A stretch of DNA of 64,000 bases from Streptomyces olivochromogenes (lineage in GTDB: Bacteria; Actinomycetota; Actinomycetes; Streptomycetales; Streptomycetaceae). The first letter of the stretch is position 1. Each line of letters starts with the position of its first letter. Below the pieces are notes generated by a model. The model saw only the letters and a program-made list of their open reading frames with translations, did no database searches and was not told the origin of the DNA. Shown here piece after piece: positions 26,364-34,665 of this stretch. Made by a program: the position numbers and the translations under genes. The stretch is taken from contig NZ_JADDRL010000014.1 of the NCBI RefSeq assembly GCF_021538895.1, forward strand, positions 1 to 64,000, in the 5' to 3' direction.

Positions 26364-26819
26364 ATGCAGAGACCGATGACTCCCTTGCTGGCCGCACTGG
26401 CCGTCGCGTCCTGCATGGGCGCGGCCCCGCAGCAACACCCCGCGGCAGCACCCACGCCCCCGCCGCTGACCGTCATGGTCGCGGACACGGACGCCCTGGG
26501 CCGCGTCCTCACGGCCCCGGACGGACACACGCTCTACCGCTACGACCGCGAGGAGGGCGGCACCGTCGCCTGTGTCACGACCTGCACGGACACCCGTAAG
26601 CCACTCCTCACCCGACCCGGCACCGAACTCCGGCTGCCGCCCGGCATCGTCGGCACGCTCGGCACCATCTCCCGCCCCGACGGCGGCGATCAGGTCACCT
26701 ACGACGGTTCGCCTCTCTACACATACGCCGCGGACGAGCAGCCGGTCGACGCCAACGGAGTGACCCTCCACTGGCATGTGATCCAGCCGCCCAATGTCCC
26801 GGCGACACCAGGGGGGTGA
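26364..26819 (+). CDS. secreted repeat lipoprotein-15 family protein (PF03640-like)
   Basis: A 151-residue exported protein starting at ATG 26364 with GAGAGAG upstream. The N-terminus is hydrophobic (MTPLLAALAVASCMGAAPQ) and contains a Cys, possibly a lipobox. Two halves of the family repeat are visible: LGRVLTAPDGHTLYRYDRE and VTYDGSPLYTYAADEQP, with a CVTTC pair between them. The short YDG-PLY-Y repeat is typical of this secreted family of unknown function, in some cases linked to electron transfer or redox. It lies 28 bp after the large lectin protein gene, so the two form an operon. Confidence 0.82.
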   Translation: MQRPMTPLLAALAVASCMGAAPQQHPAAAPTPPPLTVMVADTDALGRVLTAPDGHTLYRYDREEGGTVACVTTCTDTRKPLLTRPGTELRLPPGIVGTLGTISRPDGGDQVTYDGSPLYTYAADEQPVDANGVTLHWHVIQPPNVPATPGG

Positions 26820-26873
26820 CATCAAGTCGTAACCGAACTCCCGTACAACCACGGGTGTTACCCGAGAGTCTCT

Positions 26874-26904
26874 GTGAAGCGCGCACACGGAATGCGCGCT
26901 TCAC
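26874..26904. promoter_or_regulatory. perfect hairpin just upstream of the three-gene membrane operon
   Basis: Eleven-base arms GTGAAGCGCGC and GCGCGCTTCAC around a 9-nt loop. It lies 54 bp after the preceding gene and 18 bp before the next start, so it could be the terminator of the lectin operon or an element in the leader of the following operon. Confidence 0.6.
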
Positions 26905-26922
26905 GCTGTGTGGGGGGACGTC

Positions 26923-27759
26923 TTGGAAGTACCCGAGAGAGCGGAAGAAGAAGTCGGAGCGGTGGGGGCGATAGGCCCGGTCGAGGCGGCGGGGGCGACC
27001 GCCGAGGCGGAGCGGGCGGCCGAGTCGCCGCAGGCCTTTGCGCCGCTCCTCCGGCGGCGGGGCCGCACGACGCTGATGATCGCCGCGGCCGCCGTACTCG
27101 GCGTCGTCACAGGCGCCTGCACCGGCTTTCTGATCCAGGCCGGACGCGAGCCCACCGCGCTGCCCCCGCTCTCGCAGCCCGTGGTCGACCAGGCCAAGGG
27201 CGAGGCCGAGCCGCTGTCGGCCGCGCAGGACCGCCGGGTCAGGACCGACGGCGACCTGCGCAAGCTTCTCGTTCCGCGGCCCAAGGGAGCCCGGGACACG
27301 AGGTACGTGGTGGACGCCGACGGCTGGGTGGACCTCGCCGCGTACGCGGACAGTTACGAGAGGCCGGGCAACGCGTTCAACAACCTCGTCGACGACGAGA
27401 TCCGCCGCGTGGCCGCCACCTCGTGGCGGCTGGGCGACGCGCACAACGTCGAGATCCACCTCGTGCAGTTCCGGCAGGAGAACAAGCCGGCGGCGTCCGA
27501 GTGGGCCGCGAACGGCTCCTACTGGGCCGAGCACCGGGGCGACGCTCGCAGCTGGCCCGTCCCCGGCACCGGGGACGGGAACGGGATGGCGTTCGTGCAG
27601 GACACACCCGACCGGAAGGCGGGCTACCTCCCGCTGTACACGGCCCAGGCGTATGCCTGGCGGGGCGATGTCTGCATGGAGATCGAGATCTACGACAGCA
27701 GGCCGATACCCAAGGCGGAGATCATGGAACTGGCCGAGCGGCAGTTGGGGCGGCTGTGA
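26923..27759 (+). CDS. single-pass membrane protein, first of three coupled genes
   Basis: A 278-residue protein of unknown function. An acidic, Ala-rich cytoplasmic N-terminus is followed by one helix (TTLMIAAAAVLGVVTGACTG) and an extracytoplasmic domain of about 210 residues. That domain has the motif LLVPRPKGARDTRY, then EIRRVAATSWRLGDAHNVEI and HLVQFRQENKPA. The start is TTG 26923, with GGGGGGA 4 nt upstream. GTG 26908 in frame is the alternative. Its C-terminal domain is clearly homologous to the third gene of the set (28634), and its stop overlaps the second gene as GTGA. Confidence 0.78.
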   Translation: MEVPERAEEEVGAVGAIGPVEAAGATAEAERAAESPQAFAPLLRRRGRTTLMIAAAAVLGVVTGACTGFLIQAGREPTALPPLSQPVVDQAKGEAEPLSAAQDRRVRTDGDLRKLLVPRPKGARDTRYVVDADGWVDLAAYADSYERPGNAFNNLVDDEIRRVAATSWRLGDAHNVEIHLVQFRQENKPAASEWAANGSYWAEHRGDARSWPVPGTGDGNGMAFVQDTPDRKAGYLPLYTAQAYAWRGDVCMEIEIYDSRPIPKAEIMELAERQLGRL

Positions 27760-28637
27760 GCGAGAACCCCGAGACCTCCGAGATCCCCGAGATCCCCGAG
27801 ATCCCCGAGATCCCCGAGATCATCGAGAGCGGCGCGGCCGGGACTGTTGCCGAGTCCGGCGCAGGCAAGCCCGTCCGCACCGTCCGCACCGGCCGTATCG
27901 CCGCCGTGGCCGGCCCTCTGGTGCTCGTCGGCGCGCTGCTGATCGGCGGCGTCGGCTACACCGTCCTGACCGTGCAGGACGCGGACCGCGACCCCGGCAG
28001 GCCCACGTGGAGGTTTCCGGCGGCCGCCGAGGACGACGAGAAGTCCGCGAAGGACGACACGAAGTCCGGGTCGGCGCTCAGCGCGCTGCTCCTGCCGTTC
28101 GGAACCGACGACTCGCGGCGCGGACCTGACGTCCAGGAGTTCGGCGCCGACGCCGAGCTCAGCGGGGCGCAGGCCACCGCCGTGCGCAAGGAGTCGCTCA
28201 AGGACCTGCCCGGTGCCACACGCCGGGAACTGGAGAAGCTGATCGACAAGCAGCGCATCCGGGGCATCGCGATGCGGAGCTATGTCTTCGGCCGAGCCGC
28301 CTTCAACAACAGGGACACGATCACGATCGGTGTCACGGTGGAGCGCCTGGACAACCGCACCGCCGTGCGCCGGATGGCGACCTCCTTCAACGCGTTCCTC
28401 GCCGCCACGGACGTCTTCCGCAAGGGCCCGAGGATCGAGGGCCACAAGGATGCGCGGTGCTTCCTGACGCCCAAGGGCGGCGACGACGACCTGGGCAGCG
28501 CGTTCTGCACCGCCTACGTCGGAAACGTACTGGTCAGCGCCACGGCGGACGCGCCGGACCCGGTCGACGGGAAGTTCGTCGCCAAGTTCTTCGCCGCACA
28601 ACTCGACCGCATCGACGACCCGGGACAGGCCGTATGA
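27756..28637 (+). CDS. single-pass membrane protein, second of three coupled genes, with Glu-Ile-Pro repeats
   Basis: A 293-residue protein starting at GTG 27756 inside the previous stop. Its N-terminus contains an EIPEIPEIPEIPEI run encoded by four tandem GAGATCCCC units (27780-27815). A membrane helix (GPLVLVGALLIGGVGYTVLT) follows, then an extracytoplasmic domain with SALLLPFGTDD, LEKLIDKQRIRGIAMRSYVF and two Cys (DARCFLTP, SAFCTAYVG) that may form a disulfide. It resembles its two neighbours in layout and in the LLLP motif, but is more diverged. The stop overlaps the third gene as ATGA. Confidence 0.78.
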   Translation: MSENPETSEIPEIPEIPEIPEIIESGAAGTVAESGAGKPVRTVRTGRIAAVAGPLVLVGALLIGGVGYTVLTVQDADRDPGRPTWRFPAAAEDDEKSAKDDTKSGSALSALLLPFGTDDSRRGPDVQEFGADAELSGAQATAVRKESLKDLPGATRRELEKLIDKQRIRGIAMRSYVFGRAAFNNRDTITIGVTVERLDNRTAVRRMATSFNAFLAATDVFRKGPRIEGHKDARCFLTPKGGDDDLGSAFCTAYVGNVLVSATADAPDPVDGKFVAKFFAAQLDRIDDPGQAV

Positions 28638-29470
28638 CCGATCAACCGCAGACGGCGGCGGACACCTCTCAGCCGGCCGCCGAGCCGCCCGACCCGCAGG
28701 CCCCCGCAAGGGACCGCCGCGCCTTGCGCGCCGTACTTCGGTGGACCGCCGTCGTCACGGTGTTCGCCGCGCTCGGGGCGGGCACGGCGTACGGGATCAC
28801 GCGTATGGACCGCACCGACGTGCCCGGTCTCGCCACCGAGTCGGACGGGCGCTGGGCGTACCCGGAGATCACCAGGCCGCCGCTGCCGTCCGGCAGCCCG
28901 AGGCCGTTGGCCAAGACGAACTGGGCCAAGTCCCACTTCGCGGACCTGCGCGCGCTGCTGCTGCCCGCGCCCCGGGGGGCGACGGACGACAAGGGGCTGC
29001 GGGTCAGGGACGGCTGGCTGGCCACGAAGGACTTCCTGGCGGTGTTCCAGGCGCAGGGGGACCGGGACGACGCGAACCAGCTGTTCGTCGACTACGGGTT
29101 GCGGCACGTGGCGGCCCGTGGCTGGACCACCACGGACGGCACGCACACCCGCATCTACCTGCTGCAGTTCGACACGGGAACGGTGGCCGACACCGTCTAC
29201 GGGAAGTTCACGGGGTACGACTCGCCCGTGTTCGCCGCGCGCGGCGCCGCCGCGACCGAGTTCGACGACGGCTACCCGAGCGCCGCCGACATCGAGGACG
29301 TCCAGCGCCACGCCTACGACGAGGTGAAGCCGTACGGCGCCGAGCACGTCCGGCAGGCCTACGTCCGCGCCGGGGACGTCATCGCCGTGGTCGTCCAGTC
29401 CCGCAAGGGCACCGCCGCCGCCGTCCCGTTCCAGCAGACCGTGGTCCTGCAGAGCGAGCTGCTCGACTGA
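28634..29470 (+). CDS. single-pass membrane protein, third of three coupled genes
   Basis: A 278-residue protein starting at ATG 28634. A Pro/Ala-rich cytoplasmic tail, one helix (TAVVTVFAALGAGTAYGI), and an extracytoplasmic domain with ALLLPAPRGATDDKGLRVRD, LRHVAARGWTTTDGTHTRIY and LLQFDTGTVA. The last two stretches align with the first gene of the set, so the two are paralogues. Four-base overlaps across the operon imply the three products are made in fixed ratio and probably act together at the cell surface. No enzymatic motif is visible. Confidence 0.8.
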   Translation: MTDQPQTAADTSQPAAEPPDPQAPARDRRALRAVLRWTAVVTVFAALGAGTAYGITRMDRTDVPGLATESDGRWAYPEITRPPLPSGSPRPLAKTNWAKSHFADLRALLLPAPRGATDDKGLRVRDGWLATKDFLAVFQAQGDRDDANQLFVDYGLRHVAARGWTTTDGTHTRIYLLQFDTGTVADTVYGKFTGYDSPVFAARGAAATEFDDGYPSAADIEDVQRHAYDEVKPYGAEHVRQAYVRAGDVIAVVVQSRKGTAAAVPFQQTVVLQSELLD

Positions 29471-29580
29471 CCCCGACGACAGGGCCCAGGGCCCACCTCG
29501 CAGGGAGGGCCGGGCCCCGGCCGCGTAAGCTGGGGCCCGGTCCTGTGTACGTACCGCACCTGCTCAACCGAGGAGCACCC

Positions 29581-29679
29581 GTGGAGATCTTCTTCGAAAC
29601 CCTGCTGGTCCTGGTCTGCGTCGGCGTCCTCGCCTTCGCCGGTCTGACCGTGAAGAAGCTGTACCAGGGCCAGCGCTGA
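29581..29679 (+). CDS. small hydrophobic membrane protein (32 aa)
   Basis: GTG 29581 with CGAGGAGCACCC upstream, a good ribosome-binding site. The product reads MEIFFETLLVLVCVGVLAFA then GLTVKKLYQGQR: one membrane helix with a basic C-terminal tail. It is 28 bp upstream of the nitrobindin-like gene and probably co-transcribed. The function is unknown. Confidence 0.75.
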   Translation: MEIFFETLLVLVCVGVLAFAGLTVKKLYQGQR

Positions 29680-29707
29680 CCCACACCTTAGGAAAAAGCT
29701 GCCGCTC

Positions 29708-30283
29708 ATGATCGAGATCCCGTCCGACCTCCACAAGGACCTGGTTCCGCTCGCCTTCCTGCTCGGCAACTGGGCCGGCGCGGGTGTGCACGACTTCCCC
29801 GGCTCAGAGAAGTGCAACTTCGGGCAGGAGGTCACCTTCACCCATGACGGCCGGGACTTCCTGGAGTACCGGTCCCACACCTGGGTGCTGGACAACGACG
29901 GGAACAAGGTCCGCCCGTTGGAGTCGGAGTCCGGCTTCTGGCGGATCGACGCCGGCCGCAAGGTCGAGGTCACGATGACCCGCGACGATGGCGTCATCGA
30001 AATCTGGTACGGCGACCTCGCCGACAAGAAGCCGCAGATCGACCTGGTCACGGACGCGGTGGCGCGCACCGCCGCCTCCCGGCCCTACAGCGGCGGCAAG
30101 CGGCTGTACGGCTACGTCAAGAGCGACCTCATGTGGGTCGGCGAGAAGCAGACCCCCGAGGTCGAGCTGCGCCCCTACATGTCCGCCCACCTGAAGAAGG
30201 TCGTCACCCCGGAAGAGGTCGAGCGCTGGGCCAAGGCCCTGCCCGACGACATGCCGGACGACGGGATCGCCTTCTTCAAGTAG
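29708..30283 (+). CDS. nitrobindin-like heme-binding beta-barrel protein (FABP/THAP4 family)
   Basis: A 191-residue protein of the nitrobindin family, ten-stranded barrels that bind ferric heme and interact with NO or peroxynitrite. The family glycine motif is at the start of the barrel (FLLGNWAGAGVHDFPG), and the likely axial heme ligand is the His in RPYMSAHLKKVV near the C-terminus. Conserved strand sequences include SESGFWRIDAGRKVEV and GVIEIWYGDLADK. Older annotations call it FABP-like. It is followed 59 bp later by the nickel regulator gene nur. Confidence 0.9.
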   Translation: MIEIPSDLHKDLVPLAFLLGNWAGAGVHDFPGSEKCNFGQEVTFTHDGRDFLEYRSHTWVLDNDGNKVRPLESESGFWRIDAGRKVEVTMTRDDGVIEIWYGDLADKKPQIDLVTDAVARTAASRPYSGGKRLYGYVKSDLMWVGEKQTPEVELRPYMSAHLKKVVTPEEVERWAKALPDDMPDDGIAFFK

Positions 30284-30342
30284 GCGGGAAGCAGTCCGCG
30301 CGACAGCGGGAGCCGTGGCGCCGGTGGTCCTAGACTTTCAGT

Positions 30343-30780
30343 GTGGTGAGCACCGACTGGAAGAGCGACCTGAGGCAACGCGGCTACCGACTGACGCCGC
30401 AGCGACAGCTTGTCCTCGAAGCCGTGGACACCCTGGAGCACGCGACCCCCGACGACATCCTCGTGGAAGTGAGGAAGACGGCGTCGGGGGTCAACATTTC
30501 GACCGTGTACCGCACGCTGGAGCTGCTCGAAGAGCTCGGCCTGGTCAGTCACGCCCATCTGGGGCACGGAGCGCCCACGTACCACCTCGCGGACCGCCAT
30601 CACCACATCCACCTGGTCTGCCGGGACTGCCAGAACGTGATCGAGGCGGACGTCGACGTGGTCGCCGACTTCACCGCCAAGCTCCGCGAAACCTTCGGCT
30701 TCGACACGGACATGAAGCATTTCGCGATCTTCGGCCGCTGCAAGGACTGCACACTCAAGGCCTCGATTACCAAGTCGTAG
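30343..30780 (+). CDS. nur: nickel-responsive Fur-family regulator Nur
   Basis: A 145-residue Fur-family repressor. Nur senses nickel in Streptomyces, represses nickel uptake and the iron superoxide dismutase gene sodF, and so allows the Ni-dependent SodN to replace it. The metal ligands reported for S. coelicolor Nur are all present at the same positions: His33, His86, His88, His90 for the nickel site and His70, His72, His126 for the second site. Two CxxC pairs are at 93/96 and 133/136. The recognition helix region NISTVYRTLELLEELGLV is typical. GTG start at 30343, with TAGACT 6 nt upstream, suggests a leaderless transcript. Confidence 0.95.
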   Translation: MVSTDWKSDLRQRGYRLTPQRQLVLEAVDTLEHATPDDILVEVRKTASGVNISTVYRTLELLEELGLVSHAHLGHGAPTYHLADRHHHIHLVCRDCQNVIEADVDVVADFTAKLRETFGFDTDMKHFAIFGRCKDCTLKASITKS

Positions 30781-30790
30781 GCTTACCCGT

Positions 30791-31756
30791 ATGAAGAGCC
30801 CCCTGCTGACCCTGCCCGGCGCCGTCCCCGCCGAGGGTGTGGACGAAGGCGTCGCCGCGCACTACGGCGACCTGTTCCGGGAGCAGCGCGCCCTCGCCGA
30901 CGGCACCGGATTCGTCGACCTGTCCCACCGCGGCGTGATCACCGTGACCGGCGAGGACCGGCTGAGCTGGCTGCACCTCCTGCTCACCCAGCACGTCAGT
31001 GAACTGCCCGTGGGCCAGGCCACCGAGGCGCTGGTCCTGTCGGCGCACGGCCACATCGAGCACGCGCTGTACCTGGTGGACGACGGCACGACGGTCTGGG
31101 CCCACGTCGAGCCGGGCACCCAGGAGGCGCTGATCGCGTACCTGGAGTCGATGAAGTTCTTCTACCGCGTCGAAGTCGCCGACCGCACGGCCGACTTCGC
31201 GGTCGTCAGCCTGCCGGCCGGTTCGATCGCCGAGGTCCCGCAGGGCGTCGTCGTCCGCGAGACGGCGTACGGCCGTGATCTCTTCCTGCCCCGCGCTGAC
31301 CTGGAGGCGTACGCGGAGAAGGCCGGGCCGGCCGCCGGCATCCTCGCCCACGAGGCCCTGCGCGTCGAGCAGCACCGGCCCCGCATCGGCTTCGAGACCG
31401 ACCACCGCACCATCCCGCACGAGCTGGGCTGGATCGGCACGGCCGTGCACCTCCAGAAGGGCTGCTACCGCGGTCAGGAGACGGTCGCCCGGGTGCAGAA
31501 CCTGGGCAAGCCCCCGCGCCGCCTGGTGTTCCTGCACCTGGACGGCAGCGAGGTCCATCTCCCGGTGCACGGCACGGAGATCCGCCTCGCGGACGACGAC
31601 CCCGACGGCCGCAAGATCGGCTTCATCACGACGTCCGTCCGCCACCACGAACTGGGCCCGATCGCGCTGGCCCTGGTCAAGCGGAACGTACCGGTGGACG
31701 CACGGCTGATGGCGGGCGAGACGGCGGCCGCCCAGGAGACGGTCGTAGAGCCGTAG
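30791..31756 (+). CDS. ygfZ: folate-binding YgfZ/GcvT-like protein
   Basis: A 321-residue YgfZ-family protein. The diagnostic motif with the functional Cys is present as HLQKGCYRGQETVARVQNLG, and the GcvT-like folate-binding fold is indicated by FVDLSHRGVITVTGEDRLSW and IGFETDHRTIPHELGW. YgfZ proteins use tetrahydrofolate to help maintain certain Fe-S enzymes. ATG 30791 lies 10 bp after the nur stop, so read-through from nur is likely. The stop codon sits within an 8-bp tandem repeat. Confidence 0.93.
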   Translation: MKSPLLTLPGAVPAEGVDEGVAAHYGDLFREQRALADGTGFVDLSHRGVITVTGEDRLSWLHLLLTQHVSELPVGQATEALVLSAHGHIEHALYLVDDGTTVWAHVEPGTQEALIAYLESMKFFYRVEVADRTADFAVVSLPAGSIAEVPQGVVVRETAYGRDLFLPRADLEAYAEKAGPAAGILAHEALRVEQHRPRIGFETDHRTIPHELGWIGTAVHLQKGCYRGQETVARVQNLGKPPRRLVFLHLDGSEVHLPVHGTEIRLADDDPDGRKIGFITTSVRHHELGPIALALVKRNVPVDARLMAGETAAAQETVVEP

Positions 31757-31768
31757 AGCCGTAGAGCC
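31745..31768. repeat. tandem GTAGAGCC x3 at the ygfZ stop
   Basis: Three exact 8-bp units spanning the ygfZ stop codon (TAG at 31754). Each unit carries a TAG, which gives stops in all three frames. Probably slippage-generated. Confidence 0.7.
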
Positions 31769-31808
31769 GTGGAATTGCAGAGCCGTTGAGCCTCGGCCCC
31801 GATCCGTC

Positions 31809-32234
31809 CTAGACCTCGATCAGTACGGTGAACGGGCCGTCGTTCGTGAGGGACACCCGCATCTGCGCGCCGAACCGGCCCGTCGCCACCGTCGCGCCCA
31901 GGGAGCGCAGCTGGGCGACCACCTCGTCGACCAGCGGCTCGGCCACGTCGCCGGGGGCGGCGGCGTTCCAGGTGGGGCGGCGGCCCTTGCGGGCGTCGCC
32001 GTAGAGCGTGAACTGGCTGATGACCAGGAGCGGGGCGGCGATGTCGCTGCACGACCTCTCGTCGTGCAGCATGCGGATGGACCACAGCTTGCGGGCGAGC
32101 TGGGCCGCCTTCTCCTTGGTGTCGTCGTGGGTGACCCCGACGAGGACGCACAGCCCCTCGCCCTCGATCGCCCCGACCGTCTCGCCGTCCACGACGACGC
32201 TCGCGCCGTCCACCCTCTGCACCACTGCACGCAT
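31809..32234 (-). CDS. dtd: D-aminoacyl-tRNA deacylase
   Basis: A 141-residue DTD enzyme that removes mischarged D-amino acids from tRNA. The start is ATG 32234 ([20 protein letters not shown]). Catalytic-site motifs are the [15 protein letters not shown] segment and the C-terminal [12 protein letters not shown], which contains the cross-subunit Gly/Pro region with Phe where many have Val. Length and fold match the family. It is divergent from rsiG. Confidence 0.94.
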   Translation of the reverse strand: MRAVVQRVDGASVVVDGETVGAIEGEGLCVLVGVTHDDTKEKAAQLARKLWSIRMLHDERSCSDIAAPLLVISQFTLYGDARKGRRPTWNAAAPGDVAEPLVDEVVAQLRSLGATVATGRFGAQMRVSLTNDGPFTVLIEV

Positions 32235-32392
32235 GCGGACCATCATGCCGGGTGGCGCACTCTCGTTCGCAAGGGGCCTATTTTTGCTCCTTAACCCCCC
32301 ATCTGGGGCCGTTCGGGGGCACTCGGTCACATAGCGGCCAGCTGGGGTGGCACGATGCTTCCGTACGCGGGTCGAGGGGACGGTTGAGGCAC

Positions 32393-32971
32393 ATGAGCAC
32401 ACCGAGTACCGGGCGGCTGGAGACCCACCGGCCGCCCGCGCAGCGCGGCGAGAGTCCGCTGCTGCCCGAGGATCCGCCCGAGCACGACCTGACCCTGCTC
32501 AGCCTGCCCGAACTGCGCACCCTGCGCAGGGACGCGCAGCGTGACGAGGCGGACCTCAGCTACGTGCGGCGGCTGCTGCAGGGGCGCATCGACATCCTGC
32601 GCGCGGAACTCGCCCGCCGCGGCCCGGCCTCCGTGCCCGCCCCCGGTGAGGCCCCCGTCGTGGACCGCCTCCCGGAGATCCTCACCGACGCCCCGGCCCG
32701 CCACCGCTCCGCCCGCCACGTCACCCTCGGCACGCCGTACAGCGAGGAGTACGAGCGGCTGGCCGCCGACATGCTCGCCGAGGTCGAGCTCTCCGACCTC
32801 GAAGCCCGCACGGACCTGGAACTGAACACCGCGATGGGCCGCCTCGTCCGCCACGAACAGCGGGTCTCCTCCCGCCGACAGCACCTGCAGCGCACGACCG
32901 ACGACTGCAGCGGGGAGATCGCGCGCCGGTACCGGGACGGCGAGGCACAGGTGGACGACCTGCTGATCTGA
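32393..32971 (+). CDS. rsiG: RsiG, c-di-GMP-binding anti-sigma factor for WhiG
   Basis: A 192-residue, largely helical protein. In Streptomyces, RsiG with bound c-di-GMP sequesters the sporulation sigma factor WhiG, and falling c-di-GMP releases it. Both copies of the c-di-GMP signature E(x3)S(x2)R(x3)Q(x3)D are intact: E52-S56-R59-Q63-D67 in the first long helix and E155-S159-R162-Q166-D170 in the second. The disordered Pro-rich N-terminus and the linker at about 78-100 also fit. ATG 32393 is preceded by GAGG elements. It is near the devA/devE loci, which also act in sporulation. Confidence 0.93.
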   Translation: MSTPSTGRLETHRPPAQRGESPLLPEDPPEHDLTLLSLPELRTLRRDAQRDEADLSYVRRLLQGRIDILRAELARRGPASVPAPGEAPVVDRLPEILTDAPARHRSARHVTLGTPYSEEYERLAADMLAEVELSDLEARTDLELNTAMGRLVRHEQRVSSRRQHLQRTTDDCSGEIARRYRDGEAQVDDLLI

Positions 32972-33063
32972 GACGACGGGCCCACGCGAGCGGGAGAGCG
33001 GGCGAGAGGCGAGGGCGGGAAAAACCGCGCGACACCGATGCGCCGCACACCTACCGTGAGCCC

Positions 33064-34320
33064 ATGAGCAGCCCCGCCGCAGACATCGACGTCCGTGCCA
33101 TCACCGAGGCCGAGTTCTCCGACTGGAACCGTGCCCTGAACACCGGTTTTCTGCGGGAACCGGTCGTCGCGCAGGAGCAGTTGGAGGCCCGGCGGAACCA
33201 GTTCGTGCCCGGCCGTCTGCTCGGCGCCTTCGACGCCGGCCGGTGCGTGGCGACCTTCCGCTCCTTCGCGCAGGAGATCACGGCCGTGGGCGGCGCGACC
33301 GTCCCCGCGGACGCCGTCTCCAACGTCACCGTGACCGCCACCCACCGTCGCCGCGGCCTGCTCACCCGCATGATGAACCAGGACCTCGCGGCCGCGAAGG
33401 AGCGCGGGGACGTGGTCGCCACCCTGATCGCCGCCGAGTACCCGATCTACGGCCGCTACGGCTTCGGTGCGGCGACCTGGATGGCCGAGTGGACGATCGA
33501 CGTCCCGCGCACCGGCCTCGACCCGCGCTGGTCGGGCCCGGACGACGGCGGCCGGATCGACCTGGTGGACGGCGAGGAGGTCCGGAAGATCGGCCCCGAG
33601 CTGCACGAGCGGGCCCGCCGCGCCCAGCCCGGCGCCGTCAGCCGCGACGAGCTGTGGTGGCGGTCGAGCACCGGTGCCGTACGGCTGTTCAGCGGCGAGT
33701 GGACCGAGCCGTTCTACGCGGTCTACCGTTCGGCGGCCGGCGAGGTCGAGGGCCTGGTGGCGTACAAGGCCGACGACCGGTGGGACGGCAAGCAGCCGCA
33801 GCACACGGCCGAGGTGAAGTGGCTGCTCGGGGCGACCCCGGCGGCCGAGCGCGCCCTGTGGCACTACCTCTGCTCGATCGACTGGATCACCAAGGTCGAG
33901 AGCGGCTGGCGCGCGCCGGACGATCTGCTCCCGTTCTACCTGCCCGACCCGCGCGCGGCGAGCATCAGGACGCACGGGGACTGGCTGTGGGTGCGGATCC
34001 TGGATGTCGTACGGGCCCTTCAGGCGCGGACGTACGAGGGGACCGGCACGCTGGTGCTGGAGGTGACCGACCGGCAGGGCCTGGCCGGTGGCCGCTATCT
34101 GCTGGAGGCCTCGCCCGAGGGCGCGTCCTGCGCGCCGACCACCCGGAGTGCCGAACTCACCCTGGACGTGGACGCGTTGGCGACGCTGTGGCTCGGCGAC
34201 GAGTCGGCGGGGCGGCTCGCGGCACTGGGGCGGCTGAAGGAAGAGCGAAAGGGCGCCGCCCGAGTGGCCGACGCCCTGATGCACACGTCCAGGCGACCGT
34301 GGTGCCCGGACATTTTCTGA
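33064..34320 (+). CDS. Eis-like GNAT acetyltransferase
   Basis: A 418-residue protein of the Eis family: two fused GNAT domains and a C-terminal sterol-carrier-like domain. The acetyl-CoA loop is [17 protein letters not shown]. The chain ends in CPDIF, matching the Eis hallmark where the C-terminal phenylalanine carboxylate enters the active site. Mycobacterial Eis acetylates aminoglycosides at several amines. The Streptomyces substrate is not known. TACCGT at 33052-33057 lies 6 nt before the ATG, so the message is probably leaderless. Confidence 0.92.
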   Translation: MSSPAADIDVRAITEAEFSDWNRALNTGFLREPVVAQEQLEARRNQFVPGRLLGAFDAGRCVATFRSFAQEITAVGGATVPADAVSNVTVTATHRRRGLLTRMMNQDLAAAKERGDVVATLIAAEYPIYGRYGFGAATWMAEWTIDVPRTGLDPRWSGPDDGGRIDLVDGEEVRKIGPELHERARRAQPGAVSRDELWWRSSTGAVRLFSGEWTEPFYAVYRSAAGEVEGLVAYKADDRWDGKQPQHTAEVKWLLGATPAAERALWHYLCSIDWITKVESGWRAPDDLLPFYLPDPRAASIRTHGDWLWVRILDVVRALQARTYEGTGTLVLEVTDRQGLAGGRYLLEASPEGASCAPTTRSAELTLDVDALATLWLGDESAGRLAALGRLKEERKGAARVADALMHTSRRPWCPDIF

Positions 34321-34368
34321 GTGCTCCCTTCTCCCGACGGCCGTGCGGTCTCATCCGTAGCGAGCTGT

Positions 34369-34450
34369 GAAGTTGTGGCTGTGCGCTGCCGTTGTGAAGT
34401 TGTGGCTGTGCGGATGAAGTTGTGGCTGTGCTCTTGAGTTGTGGCTGTGC
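34369..34450. repeat. four copies of (GA)AGTTGTGGCTGTGC upstream of devE
   Basis: Exact GAAGTTGTGGCTGTGC at 34369-34384, 34396-34411 and 34416-34431, and a GAGTTGTGGCTGTGC variant at 34436-34450, with starts 27, 20 and 20 bp apart. They lie in the 345-bp gap between the Eis-like gene and devE. Each includes the AAGTTG (or AGTTG) core that recurs in the devE and devA promoters. Confidence 0.8.
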
Positions 34451-34494
34451 GTCCTGCGCTGCTGCGGTGCGGTACCGCGGCCGGCCGGCCCTTC

Positions 34495-34525
34495 GGGCTC
34501 CCGGCTCCCCTCCGGAAGGGAGCCC
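34495..34525. terminator. hairpin between the Eis-like gene and devE
   Basis: Arms GGGCTCCC and GGGAGCCC with an internal CCTCCGG loop. Probably the transcription stop for the upstream gene or repeat region. Confidence 0.5.
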
Positions 34526-34561
34526 GGTGGGCCAACCACCGGGAAGTGTGACCATGTTGCT

Positions 34562-34665
34562 GAAGTTGGCGACCAACTTCAATGTACTTATCTCCACTTG
34601 GATGCGACTCATAACCACCTTCCCGTGAACTGCCACAAGATGGCGAGAAGTTGTAGTGTTTGTTC
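34562..34665 (+). promoter_or_regulatory. devE promoter/operator with palindrome GAAGTTGG-CGA-CCAACTTC
   Basis: A perfect 8-bp-arm palindrome at 34562-34580 is followed by CCACTTGG, CTCATAACCACCTTCC, AAGATGG and AGAAGTTG, then the -10 TAGTGT (34654-34659) 6 nt before GTG 34666. All these blocks recur in the same order upstream of devA, which shows that the two promoters are duplicates. Confidence 0.7.

Noticed and set aside
32235..32392. WhiG-type promoter upstream of rsiG
   Set aside because: I looked for TAAA and GCCGATAA with proper spacing in the dtd-rsiG gap and did not find them.
34422..34628. Small frame in the devE upstream region
   Set aside because: It mostly translates the hairpin and the operator palindrome, and lacks a ribosome-binding site.
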